DNA from: Phycisphaerales bacterium
Lineage (GTDB): Bacteria > Planctomycetota > Phycisphaerae > Phycisphaerales > UBA1924
NCBI GenBank assembly: GCA_030680655.1
Contig: JAUXUZ010000424.1
Location: 1 to 18,793, forward strand
Length of the DNA stretch: 18,793 bases
Reading direction: 5' to 3'
Of the stretch, positions 1-8,534 are shown piece by piece; within the stretch, counting starts at the first letter, position 1; each line of letters opens with the position of its first letter. Made by a program: the position numbers and the translations under genes. The notes under the pieces are model-generated. The model did not search any database. It worked only from the letters and a program-made list of their open reading frames with translations, and had not been told where the DNA came from.

Positions 1-479
1 TGCATGTGCGTGTAGCCGGGGACGACTGTGCCCGCCTCATGCTCGCGCGCGGCGAAGGAGACGAGTGATCGCTGGCCCTGGCGGAGCAGGTGAATGAGCG
101 TATCGACGGCCTTGAGCGTCCAGAGGCGAAGGTCGGTGGCGACCTGGTCGTTTCGGCTGCGGCCGGTGTGGAGCTTCTTGCCCAGGTCGCCGACGCGGGC
201 GACCAGTTCGCGCTCAACCCATGAGTGGACGTCTTCATCGTCGGCGGTGACGAGCAGTTCCGGCTGCTTGCTTGCGAGGACGTGCAGCTCACGAAGGGCG
301 GCTTCGAGCTTGTGCTGGTCGGCGGCATCGATCACGCCGGCGCGTTGGATCGCCTTGCTCCACGCGATGGAGCCTTCGATGTCCTCAAGGACAAACCGCC
401 GGTCAAACGGGAGCGAGTCGTTGAACGCTCGGAAGAGCGGCGACGCTTTGCCCTCGAATCTGCCGCCCCAGAGTGCCAT
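1..479 (-). CDS. argH: Argininosuccinate lyase, N-terminal part (cut by window edge)
   Basis: ArgH cleaves argininosuccinate to arginine and fumarate, the last step of arginine synthesis, in the cytoplasm as a homotetramer. Reading leftward from ATG 479-477, the protein begins MALWGGRF, the usual ArgH opening. It continues with the signature LHTGRSRNDQVATDLRLW at about residues 100-117, and the PGYTHM that precedes a conserved Gln is the last thing visible. Only 159 full codons are present; family members are about 460 residues, so some two thirds lies beyond the left edge. The start is supported by AAAGGAG at 492-486, six bases upstream. It lies 146 bases downstream of argG on the same strand, so the two probably share an operon, with an inverted repeat in the gap. 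Nothing in the visible part looks damaged. Confidence 0.96.
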   Translation of the reverse strand, partial: MALWGGRFEGKASPLFRAFNDSLPFDRRFVLEDIEGSIAWSKAIQRAGVIDAADQHKLEAALRELHVLASKQPELLVTADDEDVHSWVERELVARVGDLGKKLHTGRSRNDQVATDLRLWTLKAVDTLIHLLRQGQRSLVSFAAREHEAGTVVPGYTHM

Positions 480-520
480 CGGACGCTCCTTTCAACCCGT
501 CAAGACCGAAGAGAAAACCA

Positions 521-600
521 GCCGCGGATGAACGCGGATGGACACGGATCAGAAGGGAATCGGCCGTCCTGATCTGCGCGAATCCGCGTTCATCCGCGGC
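521..600. repeat. Long inverted repeat between argG and argH
   Basis: GCCGCGGATGAACGCGGAT at 521-539 is exactly complementary to 582-600, giving a 19-bp perfect stem. GATCAG at 547-552 can pair with CTGATC at 569-574 further in. The left arm is itself built from 10-base units: GCGGATGAAC (524-533), GCGGATGGAC (534-543) and a degenerate third (544-552). Weaker complementarity continues outward for some 15 bases on each side. The element fills the argG-argH gap and would be transcribed as a large hairpin. It has no following T-run, so it is not a classic terminator. It looks like a dispersed palindromic intergenic repeat (REP/MITE-like); copies elsewhere in the genome cannot be seen here. Confidence 0.85.
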
Positions 601-625
601 CTGCCTTTCCTGTCTTCGTTCTCGA

Positions 626-1888
<1,263 letters not shown>

Positions 1889-2033
1889 GGGCTTTTCTGT
1901 GGGTTTTGGTGCGGGGAGTGACGCGAGACGCGGACTGGCAAATGTAGTCGGCTCCAGCGCAGCGCGTGCCGCACCGGCCCGCGGAATCCCGCCCGGTCAT
2001 CAGCGTTCGATCATGCTCGCGTGAGCCCGGTCG

Positions 2034-2756
2034 TCAGGCCGGCGCGGGCGGCACAATGCTCGCACCGCGCCACCACATGGCGTTTGGCACGTCAAGGGGC
2101 TTGTTGCCGCCGCAGCCGTCGCGGATGATCCGCAGGGCCGTCGCGTGCGGCATGCCGATGCGTGCGGCCTCATCGCGGACCCAGTCGCGCACCGAGTCGC
2201 TGGGGAAGGGCTCGCCCCGTGCGAACGCGTCCTTGGCGACGCGGCAGTAGGCCTGGAAGAACCGGTCCATGCGGTACGCGCCCCACGCGTGCCAGATCGA
2301 CTTGATCTCGATGATCTCGCCGTCTCGGTCGCGGATCTGCCCCAAGGCTCGGAGTTCCGCGAAGTCGGTGTGGGCATCGTCACGCTTGTTCTGGTCGTGG
2401 TCCCAGGGGATCAGCAGGAACAGCGCCGGCACTTCGCCCGCGTCGGCGTCTTTGGTTGCGAGGATGTTGGCCACGCCGCTGACGGTGGGGCGGGCGAGGG
2501 AGTTGGAGGCCTCGGCGACGGTGATCGACCGCCAGATCACCTGCGACTGGTTGAAGAGTTTGAGCGCGGCGGTCTCGTGAGGGCCGACGACACGCTTGGG
2601 TGCCGGCGTAGCGGAGACCTTGGGGGCACCTGCGGCGGCCGCGACGAGTGCGGCGGAAGCCTCGGACAGCGTCGCGAACGCGCGTGCCGGCTCGCCGGGC
2701 AGCGAGTCGGTGCTGGTGTGCCCGTTCGCCGTTTGTGTTTGCGCAGTGGGTGACAC
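2034..2756 (-). CDS. Unrecognised protein, 240 residues
   Basis: I do not recognise this family. The start is GTG at 2756, preceded by GAAAGGG (2769-2763) six bases away. Residues 1 to about 60 are rich in Ala, Thr, Ser and Pro and look disordered. Residues from about 60 on are well balanced, with Trp, Phe, Tyr, Ile and Lys, and look like a folded, mainly soluble domain: LFLLIPWDHDQNKRDD, IKSIWHAWGAYRMDRFF and PNAMWWRGAS are the most distinctive stretches. No signal peptide, membrane segment or catalytic motif is evident. The opposite strand also has a long open frame (about 2145-2753), but its product is the Val/Ala/Gly/Arg-rich composition typical of an antisense shadow. It is divergent from the amidase gene and upstream of argG on the same strand. 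A link with arginine metabolism is possible but unsupported. Confidence 0.75.
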   Translation of the reverse strand: MSPTAQTQTANGHTSTDSLPGEPARAFATLSEASAALVAAAAGAPKVSATPAPKRVVGPHETAALKLFNQSQVIWRSITVAEASNSLARPTVSGVANILATKDADAGEVPALFLLIPWDHDQNKRDDAHTDFAELRALGQIRDRDGEIIEIKSIWHAWGAYRMDRFFQAYCRVAKDAFARGEPFPSDSVRDWVRDEAARIGMPHATALRIIRDGCGGNKPLDVPNAMWWRGASIVPPAPA

Positions 2757-2868
2757 GGCTGGCCCTTTCTCTTCCGTTCCCTATCGGCCGGAGCGTACCG
2801 GAACATTGATCCGGATTCGAGGCTGGCCGCAGGGAAGATCGTCCGGCCGGATCGGGTAGGCTGGCGCC

Positions 2869-3993
2869 ATGAAACACCTGTTGCTGGTGGTGCTGGTCGC
2901 GATGATGTGCGGTGTGCTTGGCTGCACCGTGCGAGCAGGAACGGAGCTGACCCGAACTGGCGACGAGATCGTTGTCGCCGGGCGGTATTTTCACTCAGGG
3001 ACGAAGGTGGTGCTCTGGACCGACCCGGGCGGGTACGACGCCTATCGCGTGGAGAAACGGTTCACCCCTTGGGAGAAAGCCGGGTACGACGCCTGGAAGG
3101 CCGACGCCAAGGGCCCAAAGTCGCCGGAGCGGTTCGGGCTGCGGTTTGCCGAAGCGGGTCGCGGTCCGGGCGGGACGGGTGAGAGGCTCGACGCCGAGAC
3201 GTTCCGCCGCGTGCGTGGGGGGGGATGGACGCTCGATGAGGTGCGTTCGCGCGTCGATCAGTTTGTGCTCCACTACGACGTGTGCGGCTGTTCAAGGCAG
3301 TGCTTCAACATCCTGCACGACCACCGGGGGCTGTCGGTGCACTTCATGCTCGACGTTGACGGGGTGATCTACCAGACGCTGGATGTCAAGGAACGGGCGT
3401 GGCACGCCACCACGAGCAACGACCGGTCGGTGGGGGTTGAGATCGCCTCGCCGGGGGCGATGGGCGTGCCGCGGAACCCGGCCGCGGCGGGATGGACCGT
3501 CGATTCGGGCGGCGGGCTGGTGGCGCCGCCCGCCGAGTCAACCCTGGGCGAGTGGTACGCGCGCGAGCCCGACGGGCGTGTGCGGCTGGCGCTGCCGAAG
3601 TGGCTCGGCGACGGCGGCGTGGCGACCCGAGGACCCAACGGTGAGCCGTTTGTGCCATGGGTTGTGCCGATGGGCGCACAAGGGGGCGGGCTTCGGGTGT
3701 CGGTCGTGCAGGGGCAGCGGTTGGCGCAGTACCCCTATACACCGCAGCAGGAGGCGGCGCTGGTGAAACTGGCGGCCACGCTCTGCCAGGTGCTGCCGGG
3801 GATCACAGCTGATTGCCCGCGCGATGCGGGTGGCGCGGTGCTTAAGGCCAAACTGCCCGACGAGCAGCTCGCTCGCTTCACAGGGATCCTGGGGCACTAC
3901 CACATCACAACCGACAAGATCGACCCGGGCCCAGCGTTGGACTTTGACCGTCTGATCGTTGAGACACGCAAGGAACTCGCGCGCCGCCATTGA
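2869..3993 (+). CDS. Lipoprotein N-acetylmuramoyl-L-alanine amidase (Amidase_2)
   Basis: Amidase_2 enzymes cut the bond between N-acetylmuramic acid and the first L-Ala of peptidoglycan stem peptides using zinc. The 374-residue protein begins with a short hydrophobic signal ending in VLGC, so lipidation at Cys19 is likely and would tether it to a membrane outside the cytoplasm. The catalytic fold starts near residue 130: FVLHYD supplies zinc ligand His135, SVGVEIAS the catalytic Glu191, and GHYHITTDKIDPGP carries His343, Lys350 and Asp352, matching the AmiD layout. A C-G-C-S-R-Q-C cluster (139-145) directly follows the first ligand. Residues about 200-290 are an extra Gly/Pro-rich insertion. 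The N-terminal part (20-125) is not an enzyme domain I can name. An 8-G run at 3217-3224 falls in the coding sequence. It is followed closely by ribD on the same strand; no functional link is known. Confidence 0.88.
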   Translation: MKHLLLVVLVAMMCGVLGCTVRAGTELTRTGDEIVVAGRYFHSGTKVVLWTDPGGYDAYRVEKRFTPWEKAGYDAWKADAKGPKSPERFGLRFAEAGRGPGGTGERLDAETFRRVRGGGWTLDEVRSRVDQFVLHYDVCGCSRQCFNILHDHRGLSVHFMLDVDGVIYQTLDVKERAWHATTSNDRSVGVEIASPGAMGVPRNPAAAGWTVDSGGGLVAPPAESTLGEWYAREPDGRVRLALPKWLGDGGVATRGPNGEPFVPWVVPMGAQGGGLRVSVVQGQRLAQYPYTPQQEAALVKLAATLCQVLPGITADCPRDAGGAVLKAKLPDEQLARFTGILGHYHITTDKIDPGPALDFDRLIVETRKELARRH

Positions 3994-4016
3994 TCGGCCG
4001 GCGGCTATCTTTGCGC

Positions 4017-5141
4017 GTGAACGACCCAACCGCCAAGGCGATGCTCGACCTTGCCGCTCGCGCGGCGTTCCGCGGCATGGGAAACGTTGAGCCGAACCCG
4101 CTGGTGGGTTGCGTGATCGTCCGACCGGGTGCGGAACCAGTTCACGAGCGGGTGATCGGGATCGGGCACCATCGGGTGTACGGGGGGCCCCACGCGGAGG
4201 TTGATGCGCTGGCCCGCTGCCGCGCACTGGGGAACGACCCGACGGGCGCGACGGCGTACGTGACGCTCGAGCCGTGCAACGGCCACGGGAAGAACCCGCC
4301 GTGTGTCAAGGCGCTGGTGGAGGCACGCATCGCCAAGGTGGTGTGCGCAGCCCGCGATGAGACCGACGGCAAGGGGCACGGCGCGGCGGCCCTGCGGGCG
4401 GTGGGCATTCCGTGCGAGTTCACCAGCGTCAGTCAGCGGGCGACGGACCTGAGCGAGCCGTGGCGGCACCGGATGAGGACGCGCCTGCCGTGGGTGATCG
4501 CCAAGTGGGCGCAGACGATCGACGGGAAACTCGCGACGGGCTCGGGGGACAGCAAGTGGATCAGCAACGAGCGTTCGCGCCTGCGCGTGCACCGGATCCG
4601 CGCGGCCGTCGACGCCGTGATGGTGGGCGGCCGCACGGTTGAAGTCGATGATCCGATGCTCACGGCGCGCGGGGTGCCGTTGCGCAGGCGGGCGACGCGG
4701 GTGGTCGTTTCGCCCAGCGCGGGGCTGGCCCTTGACAGGGTGCTGGCCGCCACCGCACCGGAGCACGCAACCGTGCTGGTGTGCGGTGCAAACTGTGGAG
4801 AGGGCGCAGCAGCGGCGGGAGTGAAGCTGCTGCGCATCGCCGAGCACGAGCGGAGCGACTGGTTGCGCGATGCCCTCGTGGCGCTGCGGCGCGAGCACGG
4901 TGTGCACACGCTGCTGGTTGAAGGGGGTGCGCGGCTGCTGGGCGGGCTGATCGCACGTGGGCTCGTCAACGAGGCCCACGTGCACACCGGGCCCGTGGTG
5001 CTCGGTGACGGCAACGGGTCCGGCTCGATCAACAGCGGCGAAGCGGAGCTGGCACGGGTTGGCGATGGGCAGCGGTGGCGGTTGCTGAGCGTGCGGCGAG
5101 CAGGCGACGATGTGCAAAGCGTCTACCGCAGGCGGCCCTAG
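4017..5141 (+). CDS. ribD: Riboflavin-specific deaminase/reductase
   Basis: RibD deaminates the pyrimidine made from GTP and then reduces its ribose with NADPH, two steps of riboflavin synthesis. The N-terminal deaminase half has EPNPLVGCVIV (from residue 25), the zinc/catalytic motif HAE (His59, Glu61) and the cysteine pair in EPCNGHGKNPPC (Cys87, Cys96). The reductase half starts near 157 with WVIAKWAQTIDGKLA, then VGGRTVEVDDPMLTAR (about 203-218) and TLLVEGGARLLGGLI. GTG at 4017 is chosen because it gives the family's normal distance to the first motif; an in-frame TTG at 3990 would add nine residues and overlap the amidase stop. The 374-residue length is normal. The usual DPNP motif after the second Cys is replaced by ARDETDGKGHG. 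The stop lies in a CTAG shared with the opposing gene. ribH lies 13 kb away, so riboflavin genes are dispersed. Confidence 0.95.
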   Translation: MNDPTAKAMLDLAARAAFRGMGNVEPNPLVGCVIVRPGAEPVHERVIGIGHHRVYGGPHAEVDALARCRALGNDPTGATAYVTLEPCNGHGKNPPCVKALVEARIAKVVCAARDETDGKGHGAAALRAVGIPCEFTSVSQRATDLSEPWRHRMRTRLPWVIAKWAQTIDGKLATGSGDSKWISNERSRLRVHRIRAAVDAVMVGGRTVEVDDPMLTARGVPLRRRATRVVVSPSAGLALDRVLAATAPEHATVLVCGANCGEGAAAAGVKLLRIAEHERSDWLRDALVALRREHGVHTLLVEGGARLLGGLIARGLVNEAHVHTGPVVLGDGNGSGSINSGEAELARVGDGQRWRLLSVRRAGDDVQSVYRRRP

Positions 5142-6385
5142 CTGCGCTTCCAGAAGACCAGTGAGGGTTGCACAGTCGCGGGCCTCAGCACGGGCTCGGC
5201 CTCGGGGTGCTCAAGGCAGGGCACGAGCACGCGTGTGCCCGCCGCCGTGTGCTTCTGCTTCAGCATGGCGAAGGCGATCGGCGTGCCGCCGAGCATTGGT
5301 GAACTGGTCCCGCTGGCGACGGTCCCGACCGGCGCTGGCTGCTCGCCGCTGGCAGGGAGCGGATCGAGGAACACCGGCGCGCCACCGGGTGCAAGCGGCA
5401 CGCTCTCTGCGGTTGCTGGCTGCCCGGGTGCATCAAACTTCAGGCCGACGACGGTTTGCTTCGGCTGCCCCAGCGCGTGCATGCGGGCGACGATCTCCTG
5501 GCCGAGGTAGCACCCTTTCTTGAAGCTCACGCGGTCGTGCAGCACGCCGCTCTCGCCGGGCAACGCGTCGGGTCCGAAGTCGAGCATGTAGAGCGGCGTG
5601 CCCGCCTCGATGCGGGCGACGTTGTACGCGTGCCAGCCGATCGGTCGCAGGCGTGGGCGCGGGTTTGGTCCGGTGTGACCCTCTGCGTTCTCGTGGGCAG
5701 CCTGCAGCAGCGTCTGGTAGACCGGAACCACCGCCTGCGCCGCGAGCGTCAGTTCAAGGCCGATCTCGCCGGTCGAGTCCCAGCGGTCCACCACTACGCG
5801 GTGCCCCGCGATCTCGATCTCGGCGACCTGCCCGGGCTGGATGTCCGCGGGCGCCGCGCCGGCGACTGGCGTAGCGAAGGACGCAAGCACCGCGCAGGCG
5901 GTGGGCCCGTGGAGCGCCATGCGGTGCAGGGTCTGAGAGGCGTTCTCGATGGCGACATCGTCGGCGATGATGTATGCGTCGAGCGTCTGCTTTGCCCGAG
6001 CTGCCGCGAAGAGGTCAAGGTCGGCGATGATGCGGTCTTCAAGGATGATCAGGCGCAGGTCCGCGTCGATCCGCCCCTTGCGGTTGAGCCAGAATGCGCG
6101 CCGGGCCTGGTGCGGCTTGGCATCCTTGAGTTCCTGCGTCACCATTCGGTTCAGGAACACCAACCTGTCGGCGCCGGTGAAGACCAGCGTTCCGCGGTGG
6201 GGCTGGTCGAGCAGGGCCGAGGCCTTTCTGATGGCCGCGTACTCGATATCGACAAAGTCGAAGAGGGCGGCCACGTCAACTTGGGGGAGTTGGCCGGCTC
6301 CCGGGGCGGCTTGCGGCGGGCCGTACCGCTCCCAGCGCGCCTCGGCGTGGTCAAACAACTGGTGAAGAGGAGTAGGGGCGGTCAT
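5138..6385 (-). CDS. ygfZ: YgfZ/GcvT-like folate-binding protein
   Basis: YgfZ-family proteins bind tetrahydrofolate and support assembly or repair of certain iron-sulfur enzymes; they resemble glycine-cleavage T-protein (GcvT). The deciding motif is KGCYLGQEIVAR at residues 290-301, with the conserved Cys292. The body also has the T-protein-like LVFLNRMVTQEL and GEIGLELTL segments. Without this motif it would be called GcvT; no other glycine-cleavage gene is nearby. At 415 residues it is longer than E. coli YgfZ (326), partly from a Pro/Gly-rich insertion in the C-terminal barrel (about 317-365). ATG at 6385 is preferred; an in-frame ATG at 6427 would add 14 residues, and neither has a clear ribosome-binding site. 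It is tail to tail with ribD, and divergent from the M42 peptidase with 108 bases between. Confidence 0.88.
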   Translation of the reverse strand: MTAPTPLHQLFDHAEARWERYGPPQAAPGAGQLPQVDVAALFDFVDIEYAAIRKASALLDQPHRGTLVFTGADRLVFLNRMVTQELKDAKPHQARRAFWLNRKGRIDADLRLIILEDRIIADLDLFAAARAKQTLDAYIIADDVAIENASQTLHRMALHGPTACAVLASFATPVAGAAPADIQPGQVAEIEIAGHRVVVDRWDSTGEIGLELTLAAQAVVPVYQTLLQAAHENAEGHTGPNPRPRLRPIGWHAYNVARIEAGTPLYMLDFGPDALPGESGVLHDRVSFKKGCYLGQEIVARMHALGQPKQTVVGLKFDAPGQPATAESVPLAPGGAPVFLDPLPASGEQPAPVGTVASGTSSPMLGGTPIAFAMLKQKHTAAGTRVLVPCLEHPEAEPVLRPATVQPSLVFWKRS

Positions 6386-6493
6386 CGCTCGTGCAATCAG
6401 TAGGGCGGGATTCGCGGTAGTGCGCATCCGGCGTCCGCGTGGGTATCGTTGCCCTCTACCGTCCCAAGTCCACCAATACGTACGGAGCGAGCG

Positions 6494-7567
6494 ATGAACG
6501 TTGACCTTCTCAAGCGGTTGTGCGAGACGCCCGGGGTTCCTGGCCGCGAGGAGCGCGTACGCGCGCTGATCGAGGAAGAGGTCGAGGGTTTGTTCGACGA
6601 GGTGCGCACCGACGCGATGGGGTCGCTCATCTGCCGTCGCGGACCGCGCGCGGCGAAGAAGAAGAGCGCCAAGTCGTCGCCGGAGAAGGCGACAAAGGTC
6701 GCTCTGCTCTGCCACATGGACCAGATCGGCTTCTACGTCCGGCACATCGACGACAAGGGCTTCCTCCGCGTCAACAACGCGGGTGGCTTCGACACCCGCA
6801 ACCTCTTCTCACGGCGTGTAAAGGTCGTCACAGGAAGCGGCGACCTGAACGCCGTGATGAACCCCGCCGGACGCCCGGTGCACATCGCCAGTGACGCCGA
6901 CAAGGCCAAGGTCCCAGAGATCAAGGACCTCTTCGTCGATACCGGGCTCCCCCTCGACGAGGTCAAGAAGCGCGTCAAGATCGGCGACTACGTCGTCTAC
7001 AACGACCCGTTCATGGAGATCGGCGACAAACTCGTCAGCCAGGCGATGGACAACCGCGTCGCCTGCTGGCTCGGCATTGAGAGCGTCCGCCGGATCGAAG
7101 AGGAAGGACGCGGTCACGCCTGCGACCTCTACGTTGCCTTTACTACGCAAGAGGAAGTGGGGCTCCGCGGGGCCAAGACCGCCGCGCACGCCATCGGCTG
7201 CAATATCGGCATCGGGCTCGACGTCACGCTCAGTTGCGACACGCCCGGCGTGCCCAGCGACGAGGCTGTAACAGACCACGGCAAGGGGTTCGGCCTGCAC
7301 GTGATGGACGGCTCGTTCATCGCCGACTACAAGCTCATCGACGAGGTCGAGGCGTGCGCGAAGAAGAGCAAGATCCCCTACCAACGCACGATCCTGATGC
7401 GTGGCGGGCAGGACGGTGCGGCGGCGCAGCAGAGCGGCATCGGATCGCGGGCGATCGGCATCGTTGTCGGAACGCGTTACATCCACACCACCACCGAGAT
7501 GATCGACAAGGGCGACCTCAAGGCGGCGCGTGACATCCTGGCGGCATGGGTGCCGACGATCAGTTGA
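6494..7567 (+). CDS. M42 family metallo-aminopeptidase
   Basis: M42 enzymes (glutamyl aminopeptidase, TET and related deblocking aminopeptidases) trim residues from peptide N-termini in the cytoplasm as large tetrahedral oligomers with two metal ions. All expected ligands are visible in the 357-residue product: His74 (LLCHMDQIGF), Asp186 (SQAMDNRVA), the Glu220-Glu221 pair (TTQEEVGLRGA), Asp243 (IGLDVTLS) and His331 (TRYIHTTTEM). Length is typical. ATG 6494 is backed by a GGAG at 6484-6487, six bases upstream. The only oddity is a Lys/Ser-rich loop, residues about 51-67, before the first metal ligand. No signal peptide is present. The last eight bases overlap the end of the opposing response-regulator gene. 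Substrate preference cannot be read from sequence; some M42 members are annotated as endoglucanase M, which I think unlikely to be meaningful here. Confidence 0.94.
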   Translation: MNVDLLKRLCETPGVPGREERVRALIEEEVEGLFDEVRTDAMGSLICRRGPRAAKKKSAKSSPEKATKVALLCHMDQIGFYVRHIDDKGFLRVNNAGGFDTRNLFSRRVKVVTGSGDLNAVMNPAGRPVHIASDADKAKVPEIKDLFVDTGLPLDEVKKRVKIGDYVVYNDPFMEIGDKLVSQAMDNRVACWLGIESVRRIEEEGRGHACDLYVAFTTQEEVGLRGAKTAAHAIGCNIGIGLDVTLSCDTPGVPSDEAVTDHGKGFGLHVMDGSFIADYKLIDEVEACAKKSKIPYQRTILMRGGQDGAAAQQSGIGSRAIGIVVGTRYIHTTTEMIDKGDLKAARDILAAWVPTIS

Positions 7568-8138
7568 TCGGGCTGACGACCTGCTCGATCGCCTCGACGA
7601 CCTGGCGCACCTGGAAGGGCTTGCGCAGGTAGCTGTCAAAGCCGTTGCCCTTCATGGCCTGCAGCTGTGCTTCGGAGAGCTTGCCGCTCATCGCGACCAC
7701 TCGCGTGAGCTGGAATTCGTCGTTGCCGCGGAGCAGCCGTGCCAACTCGCGTCCGTCGCGGTCTTCAAGGTGGGCATCCAGCAGCACCACGTGCGGCTTG
7801 AACCGCTCGCACTCGAGGCCCGAGGCGAACGCCGTCGTCGCCGAGCGGACCTCGTAGTTGGCCTGCTCCGAGAGCACCTTCGTGAGGATGTCAACGACTT
7901 CGATTTCGTCGTCAACGATGAGCACCCGCGTGCGCCCCGAGAGCACCCCGTCCATCGGGATGCCGTGGGCCTTCATGAACTTGACCAGCTGCGTCATCGG
8001 GATGCGCCGGTCCTTCGACCCGGGGATTCGGTACCCCTTGAGCACGCCGGTGTCGAACCACTTTGAGACGGTTCGAGGGGCGACGTTACAGATTTTGGCG
8101 ACCTCGCCGGTCGTCAGGACATCCTTTTCGTAGTGCAT
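7560..8138 (-). CDS. Response regulator with N-terminal MerR/excisionase-type HTH
   Basis: This is a DNA-binding response regulator with reversed order. Residues about 8-47 form a MerR/excisionase-like helix-turn-helix (LTTGEVAKICNVAPRTVSKW, then a wing with RIPGSKDRRIP), and residues about 70-188 form the receiver. The receiver is complete: acidic pocket Asp76-Asp77-Glu78, phosphate-accepting Asp121 (VVLLDAHLED), Ser151 in place of the usual Thr/Ser, and Lys173 (LRKPF). The 192-residue protein has no output domain after the receiver. ATG 8138 is preceded on its strand by AAGGGTGA, a good ribosome-binding match. No histidine kinase is in the window, so it is an orphan here. It is divergent from the secreted HEAT protein across a 403-base structured interval, and its 3' end overlaps the M42 gene by eight bases. 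Control of either neighbour is inference only. Confidence 0.92.
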   Translation of the reverse strand: MHYEKDVLTTGEVAKICNVAPRTVSKWFDTGVLKGYRIPGSKDRRIPMTQLVKFMKAHGIPMDGVLSGRTRVLIVDDEIEVVDILTKVLSEQANYEVRSATTAFASGLECERFKPHVVLLDAHLEDRDGRELARLLRGNDEFQLTRVVAMSGKLSEAQLQAMKGNGFDSYLRKPFQVRQVVEAIEQVVSPIN

Positions 8139-8342
8139 CGCTCACCCTTTTCGTGCATCCATGCTGCCAGCCGCGCCGGTGCGCCGCGTGTTGGCGAAGA
8201 AATCGGCGACCGCGGGGGGCGTCTTGACGGTGAACAGGGTTGCACGTGTTGAATCAGGCGTTTCCGGTCCATCCCGCGGGCGTTACGGACGTAGCGGCGG
8301 TGTTTCCGGACGGAGAACCGTCTCCGGGGTGCAGCGTCTTTG

Positions 8343-8390
8343 CCCCAGCAACCGCTGCCGCCGAGCAGCCGGGAACGGCGGTTGCTGGGG
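8343..8390. repeat. 13-bp inverted repeat (stem-loop or operator)
   Basis: CCCCAGCAACCGC at 8343-8355 is exactly complementary to GCGGTTGCTGGGG at 8378-8390, with a 22-base loop. There is no T-run on either side, so it is not an intrinsic terminator. It lies about 150 bases upstream of the HEAT-protein start and about 200 bases upstream of the regulator start. It could be a binding site for a dimeric regulator or an RNA structure in the HEAT-gene leader. Confidence 0.8.
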
Positions 8391-8504
8391 AGGCGTCGAG
8401 ACACCCAGAAAATACCCTGACACGGAGCCACCTGAGCCGTTGAATCCGGATTGAAGAGCCGCTACCTTGTCCGGCGGTTGGGGGTCCGGTCCCGTGGCTA
8501 TCCC

Positions 8505-8534
8505 CTTGTCAGTCAAGGACTTGTCAGTCAAGGA
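8505..8534 (+). repeat. Exact 15-bp tandem duplication spanning the ribosome-binding region
   Basis: CTTGTCAGTCAAGGA occurs twice back to back (8505-8519 and 8520-8534). The second copy, with the following G, forms AAGGAG (8530-8535), a strong Shine-Dalgarno six bases before the GTG start at 8542. The first copy carries a weaker AAGGA with no start at proper spacing. The unit length is a multiple of three, so frame would be kept if translation began upstream. Confidence 0.9.

Noticed and set aside
2145..2753. 202-codon + strand frame opposite the unrecognised protein
   Set aside because: It is rich in Val/Arg/Gly/Ala with few aromatics, whereas the - strand product has balanced composition and a ribosome-binding site.
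2808..2853. GATCCGG/CCGGATC inverted repeat between the unknown gene and the amidase
   Set aside because: There are only seven paired bases 32 bases apart in a region full of CCGG, so it is compatible with chance.
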